Translations under genes and position numbers: made by a program
Source: Flammeovirgaceae bacterium UBA4659
GTDB taxonomy: Bacteria; Bacteroidota; Bacteroidia; Cytophagales; Cyclobacteriaceae
DNA: 5,256 bases
NCBI GenBank assembly: GCA_002405445.1
Contig: DHLV01000297.1
Location: forward strand, 3,191-8,446
Reading direction: 5' to 3'
The notes under the pieces: generated by a model
Told to the model about the DNA's origin: nothing
What the model saw: only the letters and a program-made list of their open reading frames with translations
The model's database searches: none
In this document: positions 1 through 5,256 of the stretch, in pieces
Layout: each line of letters opens with the position of its first letter
How positions within the stretch are numbered: the stretch's first letter is position 1

Positions 1-1152
1 CCGCGGTGGCGTGTTCACATTCTTCAGGAACCCGATTTTGTTGTACAATTTCACCATGTCGAGCCTGCCATTCAGCCCTTGTGTGCGCGTGTTTTGGATG
101 ATGTTGCCCAACTGCAACGCTGGATTCCTTTCGATAGGACCTGCGCGGTAGTTGAATCCGGCATTGTAGCGGTAGTCACCACTCAAAAAGTTGGTAACGG
201 GTATTTTATCCAGCGGCAACGTGTAATTGGCAGTAATGCTCTGATCAAAGTTTTTGATGCGCCCGAGTTTTTTCAGGTTATTGATGACCACGCGCATCGA
301 ATCAGGATTGGACAGATCGCCAAAGGGCTCGTCAATGATGGCGTTAACAGTTGAATTATAATCTAACGTCACCGATTTGGTAAGGCTCCAACGGGCGTTG
401 TAGTAACGATTGAACACAAAGAATTTTTGAAAGTTGGGCTGATTGTTGGGTGAGAGCACATCGCGCTGTGAATTGCGATAGGTAATCTCATTGTATGCGC
501 GGTCGAGCTCCCACCGCACTGATAACTGCGTGGGCATGGGGTTGAAGTTGAAGTCGGTGATAAACTGAAGCGCCTTTCCCAACTTCACGCCTTTGAAGGG
601 CTCAAATCCCTTGAACTTGGATTGATATTGCCACGCTACTGCGCCCTTGATATTTCGCCTCACATTGGTCAGCAAACTAAAGTTTGTCTGCGTCTGCTCA
701 CGGTATGCGTAGGTAAAAGAAAAGTTTTCGAAATCATAAATATGCTGCGGGGCATCTTTCTTCACTTTTACCTTGCGCACATTGGTGAAGTTGATGCTGC
801 GCAAATACGATCGGTCTTGAATGAGTTTTAAGTAACTATCTCGCTCGGCATCGTTATTAAAAGACTTAAGTGCAGCAGCCAGGCGCACGTCTGGGTTGGC
901 AGGGTCAAAATTGGGGTTGATGATACTGCTTTCATAGCTGAAAAACATGGGGATGCGCAAGCCCAGTTTTGGAGGCAGAAGTTTATCCACGTTTAAACTG
1001 CCCGATATATCAAACGTGTTGGTTTGGCCACGCGCTCGTTCAGAAATTTTTGACTGTACGCCACCAAACCCGAAACCAATGTGGCGGAAAGAACCGGTGA
1101 TGTTACCGAGGTCGGCAAGCTTGGCGTTCAATACAACATTGCCCGCCCACCC
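1..1152 (-). other. C-terminal barrel section of SprA, incomplete
   Basis: Codons 1369-1752 start at GWAGNVVLNAKLADLGNITGS and give a run of short alternating segments joined by polar turns: HIGFGFGGVQSKISERARGQ, LRIPMFFSYESSI, FENFSFTYAYREQTQTNFSL, KSVTLDYNSTVNAIIDEPFG and FDQSITANYTLPLDKIP. Aromatic residues cluster near strand ends, as in outer-membrane barrels. The fragment ends in MVKLYNKIGFLKNVNTPPR, where the family typically has a LYNK motif, and the frame is still open at base 1. Roughly 400-500 further residues would be expected beyond the window. Confidence 0.7.
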
Positions 1153-4100
1153 GGGCGTTTGGTCAAATTCTGTCAGGCGCAGTTCATTGGCCCACATGCA
1201 TACAGAGTAGGGCTTGGTATCATCGCTGCGGGGGTTGCGGATACCGATCATCATCAACCGCACTTGCGCCAAATCGGGTCGGCCCACCAACCGTATGCCG
1301 TGTTTGCCCACAATTTTTGCGCCCCCTTGCGGGTAAGGTGCAGCGAGTGTAAAGCCTTCGCGGTCGCGTTGTACTTTCAGCGCATACAATTCATTTAGAT
1401 CCAGATCGATTTGATTTTGGTCGGGCCAGACATCTTCTGGCCTCCTTGTATTTAATGGATCAGGTTGTGTGATTTTTAAGGGCAGCTCTATTTCATAGTA
1501 GTTTTGATCGAAGTCCGTGCCTAGTCGCAAAAAAGCCTTTAGTTGATTATCGCGAAGACTTTGATTTAAATTGTTACTGTGTGCGCTGATGAACATTTTT
1601 AGGCGGCCATAATTAAAGAAGTCCAATTGCACATTTTTATAAACCGCTCTAGCATCGCCATCTGCTAAATCGGTTACGCATAGCTGTACTGACTGCTCGT
1701 TCAATCTGCGCTGCTGCACACTGGTGATATCGCGATCGCGCCTTAGCGGCTCCACATACCCTGGTTTTTGGTCACTGCCTTGACCGTTGTCTTCAATGTT
1801 GACAGCAGATACCGTGAAGTTATCGAGGTTGGGTTCTTTGCCCTCACTGAGGCCACGTTCTTCCAAATTTTCTGTGTAGCGCCTCCATCGATTGCCGACT
1901 AGTCTGAAATTGGCAAAGCGCAGTACCACCGGCTCTTGAAATTCGGTTAAGATCATTCGCGCATAGCGAATAGATTTAAAGCCGTTGATATCGCCCACAA
2001 TTGATTTGAAATTGCGAACCGGTATTCTAAACAGATACCATGTTACACCCGATTCGTTGCCAAAAGCTTGTGGCGAAATTTTGTCTACAATAAATCCTTT
2101 GCCCACTTCCAAATCACCCTGTTTTGCTCCAAGGTCTACTTCATAAGTGTAATATTCTTCAAGATCGCTGAGTGTGTTGTCTTGGTTCAAGTCTTCATTG
2201 TCGGGCAGGGGGCTACCCGATTGTGCGAAAGACTGGCCTGGCGTTACTATCGGAGAGTTGCCCTCTAAGCCATTGATGTTTTTGTAGCGCTCCAGAATCT
2301 TCGCATCATTGGCATCGAAATCGGAACCTAAAAAGTACTTGAAGTCGTCTGAGGAGGGATCTGGATTATTTTGCCCCACGAGGTTTCCGAACTTTGCTTG
2401 CTCATCGGCATTTTTCAATCCATCGGCACCCACATCTTGGTTCGCCCGCGAGTTGGCATCTGCATCAAAAGCGTTGTTCACAAATTGCTGATTGGTAACG
2501 CGGCCCCACGCTGTCTCGGTTAAGTTGGTAGTGCTGCCATCTTTGGTCAAGCCGTTTTCAAAACCATGTTTCCCATCGCGTGCTAAATCTTCCGAAATAC
2601 TTCCTAAATGAAAAATCAGTTTACCGCCTGTTGAATTCGATCCTCGTTTTGAATTGTTGACAATCACTTCGCCATTGGCGTTTTGAATAAAAGGGTTCAG
2701 CATCCAAAATTCGATGTATTCAACATTGGCTTTGTCGAAATCTACTTCGTTGCGGATGGCGGTGGTGATGCCGCCCCAATTATTTCTAAATGGTTGGGTG
2801 TCAAAAAGCGGGTTGTAGTTGTAAGGCCCCCGTTCGTCCGGAAAATAGGCCAAATCAAACACAGGCTCATAAAAATTTCCGACAAAGGGATCTTTCAATG
2901 GAAAAATTTCTTGTGGTAACACGGGCCGGGTGTAGTGATTTTTCAAATCTTGCTCGGTGATATTAGCGGGTTTAAAACTTCCGCCCTGTCGATAAAACAA
3001 GTTATCGACTTGGTACCAAGCCATTTTTGCGCGTCTGTATCCCGCTTGTAAGTCAGAAGGTGCATTGGGTGATGTGCTTACTGCACCGTTCGCCAAATCA
3101 AACCGCTGATCGCGTGTGGGCACTGCTGCCAATTTCCATCCTTGTGGCGCCAACAAACTGTAAGGGGTAATGGTGTTTTCAAAGTCATCGATGAATGATG
3201 TGCCTTCGCCATCTACAATGTTGGAAGTGCCGGGAAGCAACTGTGCAAACTCAGCATTGACAGTGACAGTTGATTTTTCCTTCGTCTCTAAAAATGGTAA
3301 CGCATCTACCATTTTGGTAAGTATGCGCGAGTCTTTGCGCATGTTGAAATCCAAACCATACTGGATGTTGCGTGCCGGCTCAGCGCCAATCAAATTGCGG
3401 GTGATAAGCGGGCGCTCGTTGTAATACAAAAACGTGCCGCCCAAGTTGATGTCATCATTCAGCTTATAGTCAAACCTTGTGCCCAGCAACGACCGGGTTT
3501 GAAATGCGAATGGGTCTTGCTGCTCGTAGGTAATCTCAATGTCTTTACCGGAAGCAAGAATACCATCATTCAAAATTGTGACTTTGCCAAAGGTATAATC
3601 CACTGCGTAGTCAAGCCCTTCGCGCAGTGGTGTACCGCCCGCAAAGACTTTCACTGAACCTTGTGAAATGTTGAAGCCTTGTATCACTATTTCTTTTCCG
3701 GCACCGGCACGGAAAGAACCAACAATAAAGAACTTGTTTTTGGTGGCTACCAGTTCGGCCTCTGCTTTTGTGGTATTGTACAAAGTATCATACACATATT
3801 TGGTCACCAGCGTTGACTCAAGGTTTTCGTTGTTCTCTTGCTTGAAGAGATTTCGAAGCGGATTATTGAGCGGGTGCAGGTATGGAAAGATGATGAGCCC
3901 GTTTGCAGTGCTTACGGTAATTCCTTCTACAAAGTCAAAGTTACCATCAGGCTGCGGGTCGTTGTAGGGGTTTAATCGATCCAAGCCCATTACCTGCACC
4001 AGTTGGCGTGTGCGTGTTACAACCCCGTCTTGCAATTGTGGGTTGTCGATGCCGGTGCGGTCATCGCGATAGATTACGCGCAGTTGAAAGCCATCGCGCG

Positions 4101-5256
4101 TAAGCTGCGTTACGTTTAAACTATAGATGTTTTTCATCATCAGTTTCCAAGTGGGTAATATTGCGCCAGTGCCGTCTTTCACCGCAATTTTTCTGGGGCG
4201 AAGTAATTTCAGGTACACTACATCTTTGGGCGGTTTGTTGGTGTAGTCTTCACTCAACTCGCCCACTTTGTACACGCGTCCTTGGTAAGTGTATTCGAAG
4301 GCTACGGCCAAGGCTTCATCGTTTTGTAATTTCCGCTGCAGCGTGATGTAGCCCAGTTGGGCATTGAAACTAAACTCAGTATTCGAAAGCTTTCGCGCGC
4401 TCGTAATTTTTTCGAAATCGGTACCATTCACAAATTTAAATGGGTCAGCTGTAAGAATTGCATTGATGCCGTCAGAGTCACCGGAAAGCCCGCGCAAGTT
4501 GGTAAACAAATTGTTCGATCCGTTATCGGCAGGCAACCGAACACCTGTGCCCCCACTCGATGTAACCGTGCTCTTCCGGTAGATTTTGTCGGATTCGCCA
4601 GCATCCATAAAAGCTACCACATCGCGGTTGGTTTGGGTGTCGTTTTGCCGGTTGATGCTGTACACCTCAATGCGGGTGATGTTAACACCTGATGTGATCT
4701 GTGGCAGCGTACTCAACCATGTTTCAAAATTATCGCGGAAGAATTGCGCCAAAAAGAAGTGACGGTTTTCATCATAGTTGGAGCCAACAATCTCAAACGG
4801 GCGGCCTTGCGTAGTGCCGCTCGCATTACCCGGCACGCGGATGGCAGATTGTTTGCCGCGTTGTGTGCTGGCAATGGCAGTCACAGTCATCTTACCAAAT
4901 TGCAATTGCGCTTTGATACCGAACAAGTTTTGGGCGCCTCGTATCAAACTGTTGTTCAACGGCAAGCTTACATTTCCGATCTCCAGCTTCCTCAGCAAGT
5001 CTTCTTTGAAACTGCTGTATTCTACTTTCATGTTGTTTTGAAAATCGAATGAGTTGTTGTTGTCGAAGTTGGTGGTCACCCGTAGTTTTTCGCCCACCTT
5101 GCCTTGCACCTGCAAGTTGATCTGCTGGTCAAATTCAAAACCACCGTTGGTTTGCTGGCGAATGGGTATGCTCGGATTTTGTATTTTTTGAAACTGGGCA
5201 CCTAAATCCAGGGTCACAAACCAGCGGGGTATTTATTCCACATAGCTGCCGCCAAA
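1..5256 (-). CDS. sprA: T9SS outer-membrane translocon SprA (Sov), internal fragment, both ends missing
   Basis: SprA forms the protein-conducting pore of the type IX secretion system. In Flavobacterium johnsoniae it is a giant single-chain 36-strand outer-membrane beta-barrel that binds PorV and a periplasmic plug protein, exports CTD-bearing cargo and is needed for gliding. The minus strand reads as one frame across all 1752 codons, except for a TAA at codon 8. Family hallmarks appear in the expected order: FGGS (codons 1-4), TNFDNNNSFDFQNNMKVEY (about 60-80), EIGNVSLPLNNSL (about 90-102), YDENRHFFL, GFNISQGSVKVFAGG (about 520-535), SFIDDFEN (about 687-694), QDVGADGL (about 940-947), DLNQDNTLSDLEEYY (from 1022), DGDARAVYK (about 1199-1207) and WANELRLTEFD (from 1355). 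Composition is rich in Asn, Asp, aromatic and Thr residues, with no hydrophobic helices, as expected for a beta-barrel. The family is usually about 2,400 residues, so the signal peptide and last strands are outside. The first in-frame ATG (5029-5031) lies inside the conserved NNMKVEY block and is not the start. Identity is secure; whether the gene is intact depends on the TAA. Confidence 0.96.
1198..1689 (-). other. Cysteine-bracketed conserved domain of SprA
   Basis: This stretch runs from QSVQLCVTDLADGDARAVYKN (Cys at codon 1193) through GRLKMFISAHSNN, a FLRLGTDFDQNYYEIELPL strand pair, DVWPDQNQIDLDLNEL and RPDLAQVRLMMIGIRNP to PYSVCM (Cys at codon 1353). It continues into WANELRLTEFD. The DGD-x-RAVYKN and NELRL-x-x-FD motifs are strongly SprA-like. 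Strand-turn patterning suggests a soluble beta-sandwich inserted before the last barrel strands. Two cysteines about 160 residues apart could form a disulfide in the oxidising envelope. Confidence 0.65.
2158..2193 (-). other. EF-hand-like 12-residue loop DLNQDNTLSDLE
   Basis: Codons 1022-1033 read D-L-N-Q-D-N-T-L-S-D-L-E. Oxygen-bearing side chains fall at loop positions 1, 3, 5, 7, 9 and 12 (D, N, D, T, S, E), with a hydrophobic residue at 8, matching the canonical EF-hand/dockerin loop. It is followed by EYYTYEVDLG, which looks like the start of a beta domain. From memory, SprA homologues carry a similar E-D-I-N-x-D-x-T-(L/M) segment here. Whether the site holds calcium is an inference. Confidence 0.55.
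2401..2436 (-). other. Acidic loop DVGADGLKNADE, TSP3/EF-hand-like
   Basis: Codons 941-952 give D-V-G-A-D-G-L-K-N-A-D-E, immediately preceded by the acidic DADANSRANQ. The spacing of acidic residues at loop positions 1, 5 and 12, with Gly at 6 and a hydrophobic residue at 7, resembles the calcium loops of thrombospondin type-3 repeats. A QDVG-x-DGL motif is familiar from SprA proteins. Calcium binding is inferred, not shown. Confidence 0.5.
3136..3231 (-). other. SprA signature block with SFIDDFEN motif
   Basis: Codons 676-707 run from GTSNIVDGEG through SFIDDFENTITPYSLL to a tryptophan. The acidic I-D-D-F-E core, followed by T-P-Y and W, is one of the most recognisable signatures of SprA/Sov proteins and anchors the identification in mid-protein. 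Shortly after it come MAWYQVDNLFYR (about 3027-2992) and EYIEFWMLNPF (about 2723-2691), also typical of the family. A specific role for the acidic cluster cannot be read from sequence. Confidence 0.75.
3565..3720 (-). other. SprA mid-protein block: GSFR, QGSVKVFAGG, DYAVDYTFGKVTI
   Basis: Codons 513-564 read GSFRAGAGKEI, then GFNISQGSVKVFAGGTPL, then LDYAVDYTFGKVTILND. The pattern 'ligand strand, glycine turn, D-Y-x-V-D-Y, G-x-V-x-I-L' is a recurrent SprA landmark. It resembles a small beta-sandwich in which a value is followed by a self-described 'basis' strand. It is followed by ITYEQQDPFAFQTRSLLGTRFDY, which starts a new set of barrel-like strands. The function of the block itself is not known to me. 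Confidence 0.7.
4890..5256 (-). other. Conserved N-terminal SprA module
   Basis: This is the most upstream part of the protein in the window. In order it shows FGGS, NPSIPIRQQTNGGFEFDQQ, GKVGEKLRVTTNFDNNN, FDFQNNMKVEY and EIGNVSLPLNNSLIRGAQN, then FGIKAQLQFGK. These blocks are among the strongest landmarks of the SprA family; I think they fall in the region covered by the Pfam SprA N-terminal model, though I could not run that search. The alternating polar and hydrophobic pattern fits beta strands. The module precedes most of the barrel and is probably folded at or near the periplasmic face. Confidence 0.8.
5227..5238 (-). other. In-frame TAA and probable compensating indel pair in sprA
   Basis: On the minus strand the codons read gtg gaa TAA ata ccc cgc tgg ttt gtg, with the stop at 5235-5233. 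The same frame gives FGGSYVE just before it and FVTLDLGAQFQ soon after it, both SprA-like. From memory, the family reads roughly E-I-x-P-x-G-(F/Y) here. Restoring one A after gaa and removing one A before the C run gives gaa ata aat ccc, that is E-I-N-P, with length unchanged. The local scramble is therefore only about seven bases and lies 20-30 bases from the window edge. A sequencing or assembly error is the likeliest explanation; a real nonsense mutation is possible. Confidence 0.7.

Noticed and set aside
1..11. The first 11 bases (ccgcggtggcg) match the SacII/NotI side of a common cloning-vector polylinker
   Set aside because: The match is short, and the sprA frame continues through it after the family-like LYNKIGFLKNVN. 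Chance is the simpler explanation, although contamination of the last few codons cannot be excluded from the window alone.
1081..1398. Plus-strand open frame of 105 codons overlapping another at 947-1210
   Set aside because: Both are antisense to the conserved NELRL region of sprA, overlap each other in different frames and have low-complexity, Cys/His-scattered translations unlike real proteins.
1727..1741. GCGATCGC-type palindrome (tcgcgatcgcg) as a possible regulatory or HIP1-like site
   Set aside because: It falls within coding codons for R-R-D-R-D-I, does not recur as a set of repeats in the window, and HIP1 is a cyanobacterial feature.
4357..4692. Plus-strand open frame of 111 codons, the longest on that strand
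   Set aside because: It is exactly antiparallel, codon on codon, to well-conserved sprA sequence. Its translation shows no recognisable domain. Openness in the mirrored frame only needs few TTA, CTA and TCA codons in the sense gene.
5029..5031. In-frame ATG on the minus strand as a restart after the TAA
   Set aside because: It is the Met of the conserved FDFQNNMKVEY block. The preceding 66 codons are also family-like coding sequence, no purine-rich ribosome site is apparent just upstream, and starting here would lose the signal peptide.
4744..5052. Two overlapping plus-strand open frames near the right end (4744-5052 and 4778-5041)
   Set aside because: They mirror the strongly conserved N-terminal SprA block (EIGNVSLPLNNSL and NNMKVEY), whose conservation is fully explained by the minus-strand protein.

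Overview
The window lies entirely inside one very long gene on the minus strand. It encodes SprA (called Sov in Porphyromonas), the giant outer-membrane translocon of the Bacteroidota type IX secretion system (T9SS), which was first described as a gliding-motility protein. Reading the minus strand from base 5256 down to base 1 gives 1752 codons with no length left over. The single in-frame stop is at the far 5' edge of the gene fragment (TAA, 5233-5235); the remaining 1744 codons read through to the end of the window. Neither the true start nor the true stop is present. SprA proteins are usually about 2,400 residues, so I infer that roughly the first 100-200 and the last 400-500 residues lie outside.

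The organism is a member of Bacteroidota, because SprA is confined to that phylum. The intermediate base composition and the general look of the protein suggest a Cytophagales- or Sphingobacteriia-like lineage rather than a low-GC Flavobacterium, but that placement is only a guess.

Layout in protein order (right to left on the map): 5256-4890 holds the conserved N-terminal module (FGGS, a TNFDNNNSFDFQNNMKVEY block, then EIGNVSLPLNNSL). 4890-3720 is a long strand-rich section. 3720-3565 is the GFNISQGSVKVFAGG / LDYAVDYTFGKVTI block. 3231-3136 is the SFIDDFEN signature. 2436-2158 contains two acidic, EF-hand-like loops. 1689-1198 is a section bracketed by the only two cysteines I read in the fragment. 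1152-1 is the start of the C-terminal run of barrel strands, which leaves the window still open.

There are no other genes, RNAs, repeats, promoters or terminators that I can support. The plus-strand open frames are all antisense shadows of sprA. The point most worth checking is the in-frame TAA near 5233. It looks like a pair of compensating one-base indels near the window edge rather than a real gene break, because family-like sequence continues in the same frame on both sides. I see no novel system here: this is a core secretion gene, and its interest lies in details of the protein.
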